DNA of 14,523 nt, taken from positions 1 through 14,523 of the forward strand of contig JAFLJU010000405.1 in NCBI GenBank assembly GCA_022712835.1, written 5' to 3'. Source of the stretch: Desulfobacteraceae bacterium (lineage in GTDB: Bacteria > Desulfobacterota > Desulfobacteria > Desulfobacterales > Desulfobacteraceae). Positions 6,476 to 14,157 of the stretch are shown here, piece after piece; positions within the stretch are counted from its first letter, which is position 1, and each line of letters starts with the position of its first letter. The notes beneath the pieces are model-generated. The model was not told the DNA's origin. It ran no database searches and worked only from the letters and a program-made list of their open reading frames with translations. The position numbers and the translations under genes were made by a program.

Positions 6476-6706
6476 ATGACAGAACTTCATACGTGCAAAA
6501 GTTGTGGTAAAGTGGCAAAGGACCAGGGACATTTATGCGATCCGGTTCAACTTTTAGAGGCCTATGTCTGCGAAGATTGCGGAGAGTCTTCCATGGATGC
6601 CAAGCATATCTGTAAACCAAAGTTGGGGAAATTGAAATATACCTGTGGCGGATGCGGCCGGGTTGCGGTCTCATCGGATAAATTGTGTGACCCCAAGGAA
6701 ATATAA
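6476..6706 (+). CDS. Small triple-repeat CxxCG zinc/iron-binding protein
   Basis: This 76-residue protein is made almost entirely of three 19-residue repeats starting at 5, 30 and 55, an exact 25-residue period. Each follows CxxCG-x8-(H)xC(D/K)P: C7, C10, H19, C21; C32, C35, H44, C46; C57, C60, K69, C71. The first two repeats have a complete CCHC ligand set for one zinc or iron each; in the third, the histidine is replaced by lysine. GAGGT lies five bases before the ATG. There is no signal peptide, membrane segment or DNA-binding helix. I do not recognise a named family. The divergent diiron protein lacks its own rubredoxin domain, so a redox or metal-handling link is possible but unproven. 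Confidence 0.82.
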   Translation: MTELHTCKSCGKVAKDQGHLCDPVQLLEAYVCEDCGESSMDAKHICKPKLGKLKYTCGGCGRVAVSSDKLCDPKEI

Positions 6707-6749
6707 AATAGCGGGGCCTAATTTATATTTTTAAAATTTCCTAAAAGAG

Positions 6750-6778
6750 TTGATTTCTAGGCGCAAAATAACTATAGA
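6750..6778 (+). promoter_or_regulatory. Promoter of the HDOD/MshEN/MinD/radical-SAM operon
   Basis: TTGATT (6750-6755) and TATAGA (6773-6778) are separated by exactly 17 bases; each matches the consensus at 4 of 6 positions. The region is AT-rich and also holds TATACT at 6785-6790 and 6821-6826. The upstream in-frame TTG at 6750 falls on the -35 box, so translation most likely starts at the ATG at 6849 after a leader of roughly 60 bases. Confidence 0.4.
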
Positions 6779-6848
6779 GAAGCATATACTAGACAATGCG
6801 AAAAACTATATTGATTTTTCTATACTATTCTTAGGGCAGAGTTGGGTA

Positions 6849-8975
6849 ATGGCGCTAAAAAACGTTTTTGAAAAACTTACGCAGTCACATCATCTTCCCC
6901 AGCTCCCCCAGGTGATGCTGAAACTGGTTCAGGCCTGTGGAGATGATCGGGCAGATATAGACGAGCTGACCCGGATTATTTCTACGGACCCTTCCCTTAC
7001 CTCAAAGCTGCTCCAGATTATCGGTTCTCCCTATGTAAATTTGCCAAAGGGTGTCAATAACATCAAAACCGCGGTGGTCTATCTGGGGCTGGATACCATC
7101 CGAAATATGGCCATAAGCTCCTCTGCCATGCATTTTTTCAGCCTGTCCGGAAAATTGCCGGAATTTGATATCATACCGTTCTGGTATCATTCCTATAAAT
7201 GCGGCATCATTGCCAGGAAAATAGCCCTGGAAAATAATTTTTTGGACCCGGAGGAATTCTTTCTGGCCGGACTTCTCCATGATATTGGCCGGCTTACCCT
7301 GATGCAAACCTTTCCAAAACAGTACCAGGCCCTCTTGAAAACAGCGGTTTGCGAACAAGAGATGACCGATGGAGAGATGGATCTGTTTGGTGCGGACACC
7401 CCCCAGGTATCAGCCTGGCTCTTCAGTCGTTGGAACTTAAATCCCCTGACCTCGGATGCGGTCTTGTTTATAAATGAGCCCATTGACAAGATTGGCCAGG
7501 AGCTTGCCCATGTAAAAACCGTTTACCTGGCCAATATCCTTGCAGGGCCTGAACCCTTGGAAGAGATCTCCATACTTCTACCCCTTACCGATATTCCTGA
7601 AAATCGGCTTGGGCAGATCCTCTCCGAGGCTGAGGAGGAGGTCGCAGAAATGGTCAACAGTCTGGGGATTAAACTTAAGCCCAGCCGTGACAGAGGGGTT
7701 GAACAGGCCATTGCCCTGGAAATGAAGGATTTGTCCCTTTTTTACGGCACCCTCCAGAATCTATTGGCCGCAAAGGATATCCCTGATGTATTGGAAATAG
7801 TCCAAAAGGGCTTAAACATTGTGTTTAATGTACCCCGGGTCTTTTTCTTCCTTTTGGATCGGGAAAGAAAGATGCTGACAGGAGACTGCAACCCTGCGGA
7901 TAAAAATTATAAAATTGTCCGGCGCATTGCACTGCCCATGTCCAACCGGACCAGCATGTTTGTGAAATCTCTGATAAAAGGAGCCATTCAGACACGCTTT
8001 CAATCCTCAATGGATTCTTCCGGGGTGATTTCCGATACCCAGATCATCCGACTGCTGGAAACCCAAGGGGGGTATTGTATTCCCATAGCTTCCAGAGGAA
8101 AGGGAATCGGGGTAATGGTTCTGGGGGTTGACCCCGATCTTGCCCAAAATTTGAACCGCAACAAAGGGCTGTTAACGCTTTTCTCAAAGCAGGCAGGCAT
8201 GTGTATCCAGAATATTTTGTTTCACCAGGAATATGCCGCCGATATGAATGACAAAAAAATGGAAGCCTATACCACCCTGACCGATAAGGTCATCCATGAA
8301 ATAAACAATCCCATTTCTATCATCAAAAATTATTTGGAAACCCTGAGTCTGAAATTGCCGGATAAACACCCGGCCCAGGAAGAATTATCCGTTGTCGGAG
8401 AAGAGATTCTTCGTGTTTCCACTCTGATTGAGGGGTTATCCAGTTTTTCCAAACCAAAGATTGGCGGATTTGAGTACATCGATATTAACCGGCTCTGCAC
8501 GAGAATTTTGGAGGTGTTAAAAAAATCGATTCTGCTACCCCGGCAGATCCAGGCCGATCTTCAGATTGACCCTGCAATTCCGGAGATTAAAACTGATGGA
8601 AATGGATTAAAGCAGGTACTGATTAATTTGGTAAAAAATGCGGCGGAGGCCATGGAAAGCGGGGGGAAAATTGATATCCAGACTCGGTTTTTGCAAGGGT
8701 CTGCAAAAATCTTGATTGATGAGAAGAAACAACTACCCGGTAGCATTGAAATCCGTATCCAGGACAATGGTCCCGGCATTGCCTCCGGCATAAAGGAACG
8801 CTTGTTTGAGCCTTATAACAGCTCAAAAAGTGGAAAAAATTCAGGACTGGGTCTGGCCATTGTGCATTCCATTGTCAAGGAACTGGGTGGCCGGATCACC
8901 TGTGACAGCAAACAAGGGGTCGGCACCTGTTTTTGTGTTTATCTGCCCGTGGCCGCCAATGGGTCTGATTCATGA
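6849..8975 (+). CDS. HDOD-GAF sensor histidine kinase
   Basis: This 708-residue protein begins with an HDOD domain (about 12-215; LPQLPQVMLKL, then LLHDIGRL with H144 and D145). A helical linker leads to a GAF-like domain (about 300-456), and a histidine kinase core follows: H483 in VIHEINNP, N597 in LVKNAAEAM, D639 in IQDNGPGI, and GLGLAIV near 666. HDOD domains relate to HD-type phosphohydrolases but usually act as signalling or protein-interaction domains. There is no transmembrane segment and no attached receiver, so its phosphorylation partner lies elsewhere. The ATG at 6849 starts MALKNVFEKL just before HDOD; the longer frame from a TTG at 6750 adds 33 AT-rich codons overlapping a promoter. 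The stop overlaps the next start by four bases (ATGA). Confidence 0.87.
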   Translation: MALKNVFEKLTQSHHLPQLPQVMLKLVQACGDDRADIDELTRIISTDPSLTSKLLQIIGSPYVNLPKGVNNIKTAVVYLGLDTIRNMAISSSAMHFFSLSGKLPEFDIIPFWYHSYKCGIIARKIALENNFLDPEEFFLAGLLHDIGRLTLMQTFPKQYQALLKTAVCEQEMTDGEMDLFGADTPQVSAWLFSRWNLNPLTSDAVLFINEPIDKIGQELAHVKTVYLANILAGPEPLEEISILLPLTDIPENRLGQILSEAEEEVAEMVNSLGIKLKPSRDRGVEQAIALEMKDLSLFYGTLQNLLAAKDIPDVLEIVQKGLNIVFNVPRVFFFLLDRERKMLTGDCNPADKNYKIVRRIALPMSNRTSMFVKSLIKGAIQTRFQSSMDSSGVISDTQIIRLLETQGGYCIPIASRGKGIGVMVLGVDPDLAQNLNRNKGLLTLFSKQAGMCIQNILFHQEYAADMNDKKMEAYTTLTDKVIHEINNPISIIKNYLETLSLKLPDKHPAQEELSVVGEEILRVSTLIEGLSSFSKPKIGGFEYIDINRLCTRILEVLKKSILLPRQIQADLQIDPAIPEIKTDGNGLKQVLINLVKNAAEAMESGGKIDIQTRFLQGSAKILIDEKKQLPGSIEIRIQDNGPGIASGIKERLFEPYNSSKSGKNSGLGLAIVHSIVKELGGRITCDSKQGVGTCFCVYLPVAANGSDS

Positions 8976-9940
8976 ATTTAATGGAATCCAAGGGTCAACC
9001 CCGCCGAAAAATAGGCGCATTATTGGTGGATGAGGGGCTTGTGAACCCCGAAGATGTTCAACGGGTTCTTTTAATCCAGAAAAAAAGACGCGAATCTCCT
9101 AGTTCAAACAAAAGCCGGTTGTTTGGTATGATCCTGTGTGATTTGAATCTGATCACTCCCACGGATAATTATTGTGTCCTGGAGAAACATGGAAAGCTCA
9201 TTACCCTTCAGGATTTTTTGATTATAGAACAGATTTTGCCCAAATCTTCGGTTGAAAAAACCTGGAATCGGTCCATTGAAATGAATATCCCGTTTATGAG
9301 CCTTTTGTTGGAAGAAAAGCTGATATCCAAACCTAAGCTCCAGCAAATTGTCTTTGATCTGTTTTACATTCCCTTTCGTTCCATCAGCGATATTATTTTT
9401 GATGCGGCGGCCAGGCAAGCCCTTTCGTTGATTATAAACAAAGAGATGGCCCGGGAGCACAGGGTCATTCCCCTTATCTTTAAAGGCAAGACCCTTGTGT
9501 GCGGTATTACGGATCCCGATAATCTTGTTTTTATCCGTAACTTGAACAACCAATTTCCCCAGTATCGATTTAAACCATTGTTTATCCATTTTTCGGGATT
9601 TACCTGGTTTTATAAAATGCTCTATGAAGAGGCCTGGGCTCTGAAAAATGAGATTCAAAAACCGGTTAACCTGTCCCTGTTGTTAAGTTTTTGTGTCACC
9701 ATCACCGATCCTAAAAGGCAGGAATACGCCATTGCATCCCTTTACAAACGCTATGAATGGCTCAGACAACTTTTAAGGTATCCGGCAAAAGGGGATAGGG
9801 CCGATCTGTTTCAAACTTTTGTGGCCCAATCCCATGAACGATTAACAAGGGAGTCTGATTGCACCGCCATTGAGTTTTCATTGAAAAATGATCCAACCCA
9901 GTTGCAGATCATGGCTTTACCCAAGGACAGGGTAGAATAA
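8972..9940 (+). CDS. Stand-alone MshEN/GspE_N-like protein without ATPase domain
   Basis: In this 322-residue soluble protein, residues 13-37 (KIGALLVDEGLVNPEDVQ, continuing to Q) match the LG-x2-L-x3-G-x6-L-x5-Q motif of MshEN modules, known in MshE-type ATPases to bind cyclic di-GMP. A second region, about 108-215, resembles the rest of a GspE N-terminal domain (FMSLLLEEKLIS, FYIPFRSIS, HRVIPLIFKGKTLVCGITDP). The Walker A/B ATPase half of GspE/PilB is missing and there is no frameshift remnant of it downstream, so this is a free module rather than a broken secretion motor. The C-terminal 100 residues are unassigned. The start overlaps the kinase stop (ATGA), implying coupled translation; the next gene starts two bases after its stop. 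Confidence 0.7.
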   Translation: MNLMESKGQPRRKIGALLVDEGLVNPEDVQRVLLIQKKRRESPSSNKSRLFGMILCDLNLITPTDNYCVLEKHGKLITLQDFLIIEQILPKSSVEKTWNRSIEMNIPFMSLLLEEKLISKPKLQQIVFDLFYIPFRSISDIIFDAAARQALSLIINKEMAREHRVIPLIFKGKTLVCGITDPDNLVFIRNLNNQFPQYRFKPLFIHFSGFTWFYKMLYEEAWALKNEIQKPVNLSLLLSFCVTITDPKRQEYAIASLYKRYEWLRQLLRYPAKGDRADLFQTFVAQSHERLTRESDCTAIEFSLKNDPTQLQIMALPKDRVE

Positions 9941-9942
9941 TT

Positions 9943-11097
9943 ATGGCAAAAGTGATCACCATTGCAAGTGGAAAAGGCGGGGTGGGTAAAACCAGTATCA
10001 GCCTGAATCTGTCCCTGGCACTTGCTGCCGCAGGTCATCGGGTCTGTCTTTTTGATGCTGACTTAGGTCTTGCCAATGTGAATATCATGACGGGTTTATT
10101 TCCCGAGTACGGGTTGGAAGAGGTGATCAGCGGCGAATTGTCCCTGGGTGAAATCATGATCAAAGATTTCCAGGGCATTGATATCATTCCCGGCAGTTCC
10201 GGGGTTGAAAAGATCGCGGACCTAACAGCGGCAGAGTCCAAACGTCTGATCCGTTCTTTTCTGGCATTATCTTCCTATGATTATTTTATTCTGGATACCT
10301 CGGCCGGAATCTCCTCCCAGGTGTTGTCCTTTTGCCGAGCCTCCCATGAAATGATCCTGGTGGCCACCCCGGAACCCACCTCCCTCACAGATGCCTATTC
10401 TCTGTTAAAGGTGTTGTCAAAAAACAAGGGACTTCCCCGGATAAAGGTGGTGATCAACCATGTAAAAACAGCTAGTGCTGCTAAAAAGGCTTATGCCAGG
10501 CTCAAGGAAACCGTCCATAAGTTTCTTGACCTGAAGATTTCTCCCTTGGGAATTGTGGCCCAGGATCATAATGTTCCTATTTCCGTGGTCTCCCAGATTC
10601 CTTTTTTCATGCTTTTCCCCGATACCGATGCCTCCCGGTGTATCCGTTCCATTGCCCTGAAGCTGTCAAACGACAACCAGGGCAAGGCAGATATGCCCAT
10701 GGAATTGTTCTGGGATCAGTGTCTGGACTTTCTTTCGTCCCCCAAAAAGGCTCGGCATACTGGACCAGAAGGGCCGGGCCAGCAGAGACCGGATCCGCAG
10801 AGACCGGATCCGCAGAGATCGGACCAGCAGAAATCGGGCCAGCAGAGACCGTGCAAAGACCCGGCAGGGGAGGCCAGCGGGGAGTATCCGGCAGATCTTC
10901 AGGAACGCTTGTCTGCCGTTGAAGAAAAGATGTCACAACTTCTCAATGAAATGGGTGAAATAAAAGCCCTTCTCAGGGGTAGCCGGTTTGAAAAACAAAC
11001 CCAAGACACACTTCCCTTGCCCCAAAATCCGGACCCGCCCCCATCGAAGTTAATTCCCCTTGATTTTGAATCCTGGATAAAAGAGCAGCGGGTTTAA
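9943..11097 (+). CDS. MinD/ParA-type ATPase with repeat linker and coiled-coil tail
   Basis: This is a 384-residue P-loop ATPase of the MinD/ParA class. The deviant Walker A GKGGVGKT is at 10-17 (signature K11, K16), FDADLGLANV has D38 and D40, and FILDTSAG is at 115-122. The class forms ATP-dependent dimers that position cell components. After about residue 265 comes a non-family tail: a Gln/Arg/Pro/Asp linker (281-305) encoded by 15-bp tandem repeats, a predicted short coiled coil (about 318-345) and a proline-rich stretch ending in IPLDFESWIKEQRV. The N-terminal DQA motif of FlhG is absent, as is an obvious C-terminal amphipathic membrane helix like that of MinD, so neither name is justified. 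It is sandwiched in the operon with gaps of 2 and 3 bases. Confidence 0.85.
   Translation: MAKVITIASGKGGVGKTSISLNLSLALAAAGHRVCLFDADLGLANVNIMTGLFPEYGLEEVISGELSLGEIMIKDFQGIDIIPGSSGVEKIADLTAAESKRLIRSFLALSSYDYFILDTSAGISSQVLSFCRASHEMILVATPEPTSLTDAYSLLKVLSKNKGLPRIKVVINHVKTASAAKKAYARLKETVHKFLDLKISPLGIVAQDHNVPISVVSQIPFFMLFPDTDASRCIRSIALKLSNDNQGKADMPMELFWDQCLDFLSSPKKARHTGPEGPGQQRPDPQRPDPQRSDQQKSGQQRPCKDPAGEASGEYPADLQERLSAVEEKMSQLLNEMGEIKALLRGSRFEKQTQDTLPLPQNPDPPPSKLIPLDFESWIKEQRV
10783..10857 (+). repeat. In-frame 15-bp tandem repeats in the MinD-like gene
   Basis: Five 15-base units run from 10783. Two are identical (CAGAGACCGGATCCG at 10783-10797 and 10798-10812), two diverge (10813-10827 and 10828-10842), and the last keeps only CAGAGACCG. 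They encode QRPDP, QRPDP, QRSDQ, QKSGQ and QRP, a hydrophilic flexible linker. Copy number can change without breaking the frame. Confidence 0.85.
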
Positions 11098-11100
11098 CAG

Positions 11101-12006
11101 ATGCGAAAATTAGCTTTTGGATACTCAACCCGGTGTAATATCCGGTGCACCCACTGCGTTGCCGGGGAAGAGATTCCTGCTGGTAGAAAAATGGATCATC
11201 TCAAAGCAAAGGAAATTATTGGCGAAATGGCCCGGGCGGGTGTTGGCGGAATCAGCTTTTCGGCAGGTGAACCCTTCCTGTATATTAATGAAATTACAGC
11301 TCTGGTTAAATTGTGCAGACAACGTAACATCTACACCCGGATTGTGACCAATAGTTTCTGGGCAAAGACAGAAGTCGCCTCGGACGCCGTTGTGTCAGAA
11401 TTGAAAAAAAACGGGCTTTGTCAATTGAGATTGAGCTTCTCACGGTGGCATCAGGAGCATGTTAACCAGAACAATGTGTTGAATGCAGCCCGCAGTTGCC
11501 AGAAGATCGGGTTAAATTATTATATTTCATTTGTGACTGATTTTTCCCTGGAGGATGATCCCAAAGAGCAGTTTTTACGGGATCATGGCCTTTTGTTTTT
11601 CCCAGAACCTGTCATCTATGCTGGCCGTGCCGCCGGGTTTAAACAAAGAGTCATCCTCACCGATTACCAGGCAAACTGCTGTGATATGAACCCCTATCTG
11701 ACGCCGGACTTAGATATGTTCGCCTGTTGTGACGCCGGGAACCATTTTTCTAAAACCCAGTTTTTTCACCTGGGGAATTTGAACAACCAAACAATGGAAC
11801 AGCTGTTTGCCAAAACGGAAACAAACCGGTTGTACCATCTTATCAGAACCATGGGTATCACCAATATCGCCTCGTTTACCGGAATGAAGGCCCGGGATAT
11901 CATCACCCATAGTAAATGTGAACTGTGTCGCAAATTGTTCAACACCCCAGAATCTTTAACCCGACTTAAGGCTGAGGTGTCACAATTGGAAGCCTGGAGC
12001 AGATAG
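11101..12006 (+). CDS. Radical SAM protein with SPASM/Twitch-like cysteine tail
   Basis: This 301-residue enzyme has the CX3CX2C cluster motif at C12, C16 and C19 (STRCNIRCTHC) and the SAM-binding GEP at 56-58. It should bind a 4Fe-4S cluster and cleave S-adenosylmethionine. The C-terminal half holds C193/C194, C209/C210 and the CxxC pair C273/C276, preceded by HLGNLNNQTMEQLF, an arrangement like SPASM or Twitch auxiliary-cluster domains used for peptide or protein modification. No short precursor-peptide gene is visible nearby, so the substrate may be a protein, possibly one of its operon partners; this is inference. It starts 3 bases after the MinD-like stop with a weak ribosome site, consistent with coupled translation. 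It ends the operon. Confidence 0.87.
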   Translation: MRKLAFGYSTRCNIRCTHCVAGEEIPAGRKMDHLKAKEIIGEMARAGVGGISFSAGEPFLYINEITALVKLCRQRNIYTRIVTNSFWAKTEVASDAVVSELKKNGLCQLRLSFSRWHQEHVNQNNVLNAARSCQKIGLNYYISFVTDFSLEDDPKEQFLRDHGLLFFPEPVIYAGRAAGFKQRVILTDYQANCCDMNPYLTPDLDMFACCDAGNHFSKTQFFHLGNLNNQTMEQLFAKTETNRLYHLIRTMGITNIASFTGMKARDIITHSKCELCRKLFNTPESLTRLKAEVSQLEAWSR

Positions 12007-12040
12007 CCAAACTTTTGAAAGGGGGCTCCGGAACTTTCTC

Positions 12041-12871
12041 CTAATCTTTTCTAAGATTATATTCTTCTTCCGTTCCAAGGATAATTTTTCCAATGCTTTG
12101 TCGGCACTCTTTCAGGAATTCCTGAAATTCTTTGTTGGATGCGGTTTCTTCGGAAAACATTAACTGGTAGTATTGGATCATGTTCAGACTGGATCTTGCC
12201 CGGGTACAAATTTTCCTGGCAAAGCCTGTTATTTCCTGGCTTTCCTGTATCAGAGAAATGATTCCCATACATTTGGTGTGTATCTTATCCATAAAGGCCG
12301 TGCAGTTTTTTGTGGTTTGGGCCATGGCGTTATCATCTGAATTTACACAGGCCTGTTCCATTTGATGAATATAGTTTAGGATTTCGGTAAAGAAGGTTTG
12401 GTAGTTAATAAAAAATTGACAGAAGAAATCTATATCATCTTCTGCAACATGTTGGGTGTGTAAATATTGTTTTATCCTGGGCCATTGTTCAACAACCTCT
12501 ATCAATTCTTCAAATATTTTGGTTCTAAGATTATCATCCATTTTTGAAATATAGGCCGTTGTCTGGATTTTGGATAGATTTTGATCTTGTGTCAGGACGC
12601 CTGAAACAATCAAAAATGGGATATCCCGGGTCTTTTTATCCTTTTTTACCGCTTCTAAAACCAGATGGCCGTTCAAGATGGGCATATTGATGTCGCAAAT
12701 GATTCCGGCAAACCGGTTTGGATATTTGGCAATCGTATCCAAAAACCGGTGTGGATCTGAATAGGGTTCAATGGAATAGTTGCTGCTCCTGAACATTCTT
12801 TTATATACATTCAACCACTTATCTTCATCATCAATGACAGCGATGACGGGTTTTTCATCTATCTGTTCCAA
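12041..12871 (-). CDS. Receiver-domain protein with helical C-terminal extension
   Basis: The 276-residue protein starts with a complete receiver domain (about 7-120): acidic pair D14/D15, phospho-acceptor D60 (ICDINMPI), S90 in FLIVSGV and K110 in AYISK. The remaining about 150 residues look all-helical, with no DNA-binding helix-turn-helix, GGDEF, EAL or HD motif, so output is probably by protein contact. The start is a TTG at 12871, chosen because GGGGGAG lies six bases upstream; no in-frame ATG occurs nearby. It follows pncB by 32 bases on the same strand and may be co-transcribed with it. Its gene is convergent with the kinase operon to the left, making it a candidate partner for the HDOD or hybrid kinase. 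Confidence 0.8.
   Translation of the reverse strand: MEQIDEKPVIAVIDDEDKWLNVYKRMFRSSNYSIEPYSDPHRFLDTIAKYPNRFAGIICDINMPILNGHLVLEAVKKDKKTRDIPFLIVSGVLTQDQNLSKIQTTAYISKMDDNLRTKIFEELIEVVEQWPRIKQYLHTQHVAEDDIDFFCQFFINYQTFFTEILNYIHQMEQACVNSDDNAMAQTTKNCTAFMDKIHTKCMGIISLIQESQEITGFARKICTRARSSLNMIQYYQLMFSEETASNKEFQEFLKECRQSIGKIILGTEEEYNLRKD
12042..12059. terminator. Small AT-rich hairpin between convergent genes
   Basis: TAATCTT-TTCT-AAGATTA is a perfect 7-bp stem with a 4-base loop. It overlaps the last codons of the receiver gene and lies 36 bases past the radical SAM stop. A shared stop signal is plausible from the convergent position, but the stem is weak and no proper U-tract follows. Confidence 0.25.
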
Positions 12872-12903
12872 TGAATTCTCCCCCTTTTTTAGTCGCGTCC
12901 ATT

Positions 12904-14073
12904 TTATATTTCCTTGATATTTAATAGCTTTCTGCAGTGGTCCAGCTCTTTTTTATTTCCGGTTTGTTTTCCCCTGTTATCGGAAAGTTTGACCGTCTGC
13001 TGCCAGGGACTTTCCGGGCAGACCTGGCATTGGGACAGCTTGATGACCATGTTCAATGGGGTTACCCCCACATCATTGGTCAGGTGGGTACCGATCCCAT
13101 AGGCATCTTTTATTTTTCCATTGCATTGGGTGTGAATGGCAAGGATTTGATGAATATTAAGGCTATCGGAGAAGACAATGGTTTTTGTCTTGGGGTTGAT
13201 ATCCAGGGTTTCATAATGCCGGACAAGGTTGTTGATAAAGGCAATGGGATCCCCGGAATCGTGACGTACGCCGTCAAAATGCCTGGCAAGCCGGGTGTCA
13301 AAGGAGGATAAAAATTGGGTTGTGGTATAGGTATCTGTCAGGGCAATTCCCAACTCTTTTTTGAAAACCTGTATCCATGCATCCATGGCCTTGGGGTTGG
13401 CTTTTTTGTATCCCGCAACAGCCCCATGGAACATGACCCATTCATGGGCCAGGGTGCCAATGGGACTCAGATTGAATTTTTGGGCAAAATGGACATTGCT
13501 GGTCCCCATGAGGGTATGGCTTTCATGGGTGATGTCTGAGATCAGCATTTCGTGGTTGGTTGAAGAAAATCTCCGGCGGGTGCCAAAATCTGCAAACAAA
13601 ATCTGATGTTCAGCCAGAGCGGCTGTCTTTGAAAGGTTTAGGGCTTTTATTTCTTCCCGGGAAAGAATGGCAGGAGTGGTCATGGAAAAAAAGGTTTCAC
13701 TGATGATGGCCATCAAAGGGACTTCCCAGAGGATGGTTCTGAGCCAGGGGCCTTTAACCTTTAAAAAAAAAACGCCTTTCTTTTGTCCCAGGGTCACCTC
13801 TTCTGGGTTGTAGGTATAGGATTCCAGGTAATTTAGATAGTTTTGTGTGAAAAAAGGACAGGTGGTTTCAAGATAACGTTTCTGGGCGAGTGACAATGAA
13901 AGCGTTGCCATTTGCTCAATTTCTTGCTGGACTCTTTGGGCAAAACCATGGGGAAAACAGGTGCCACCCCGGTTGAAAAATTGATATTCTGCCTGGACCC
14001 CGGGGTAAAGAAAATGGACCGCCTGCTGCATGGTAAATTTATACAGGTCATTGTCAAGAATGCTTTGGATCAT
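12904..14073 (-). CDS. pncB: Nicotinate phosphoribosyltransferase
   Basis: This is a 389-residue enzyme of the Preiss-Handler NAD salvage route, converting nicotinate and PRPP (with ATP) to nicotinate mononucleotide. Family landmarks are the N-terminal MIQSILDNDLYKFTMQQAV, FGTRRRFSSTNHEM, GTLAHEWVMFH with H210 as the expected phospho-histidine, RHDSGDP in the PRPP-binding part, and FSDSLN. Length is normal for the PncB type. The ATG at 14073 matches the conserved N-terminus, although AGGGAA is about 11 bases away; an in-frame TTG at 14082, closer to that site, would add three residues. It lies between the SLOG-like gene upstream and the receiver gene downstream on the same strand. Confidence 0.95.
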   Translation of the reverse strand: MIQSILDNDLYKFTMQQAVHFLYPGVQAEYQFFNRGGTCFPHGFAQRVQQEIEQMATLSLSLAQKRYLETTCPFFTQNYLNYLESYTYNPEEVTLGQKKGVFFLKVKGPWLRTILWEVPLMAIISETFFSMTTPAILSREEIKALNLSKTAALAEHQILFADFGTRRRFSSTNHEMLISDITHESHTLMGTSNVHFAQKFNLSPIGTLAHEWVMFHGAVAGYKKANPKAMDAWIQVFKKELGIALTDTYTTTQFLSSFDTRLARHFDGVRHDSGDPIAFINNLVRHYETLDINPKTKTIVFSDSLNIHQILAIHTQCNGKIKDAYGIGTHLTNDVGVTPLNMVIKLSQCQVCPESPWQQTVKLSDNRGKQTGNKKELDHCRKLLNIKEI

Positions 14074-14099
14074 AAAAAACAATTTTCCCTAGGAAACCA

Positions 14100-14135
14100 C
14101 CCGGTCTGGTCAGAACCTCTATAAGTCAGACCGGG
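14100..14135. promoter_or_regulatory. Hairpin between the SLOG-like gene and pncB
   Basis: CCCGGTCTG (14100-14108) pairs perfectly with CAGACCGGG (14127-14135) across an 18-base loop; with one bulged G the stem extends further (14098-14099 with 14137-14138). It sits 27 bases before pncB and 22 past the upstream stop. No U-tract follows in the minus-strand transcript, so a leader structure or operator for pncB is as likely as a terminator. Confidence 0.45.
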
Positions 14136-14157
14136 GTGATACCATTAAAAATGGGTC

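Noticed and set aside
6372..6674. N-terminal extension of the rubrerythrin-like protein up to 6674
   Set aside because: It overlaps the divergent CxxC repeat gene, has no ferritin-like sequence and no ribosome site; the ATG at 6371 has AAGGA.
6849..7500. HD-GYP cyclic-di-GMP phosphodiesterase
   Set aside because: Only an HD pair in LLHDIGRL is seen; the GYP motif and the further metal ligands are missing, so HDOD fits better.
9104..9658. 184-residue minus-strand reading frame
   Set aside because: It lies wholly inside the MshEN-like gene, has no recognisable domain or ribosome site and is a shadow of that gene.
10783..10857. CRISPR-like array
   Set aside because: The repeats are 15 bp without spacers and lie in frame inside a coding gene.
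9943..11097. Naming the ATPase FlhG or MinD
   Set aside because: The FlhG N-terminal motif, flagellar neighbours, MinC/MinE genes and the MinD membrane helix are all absent.
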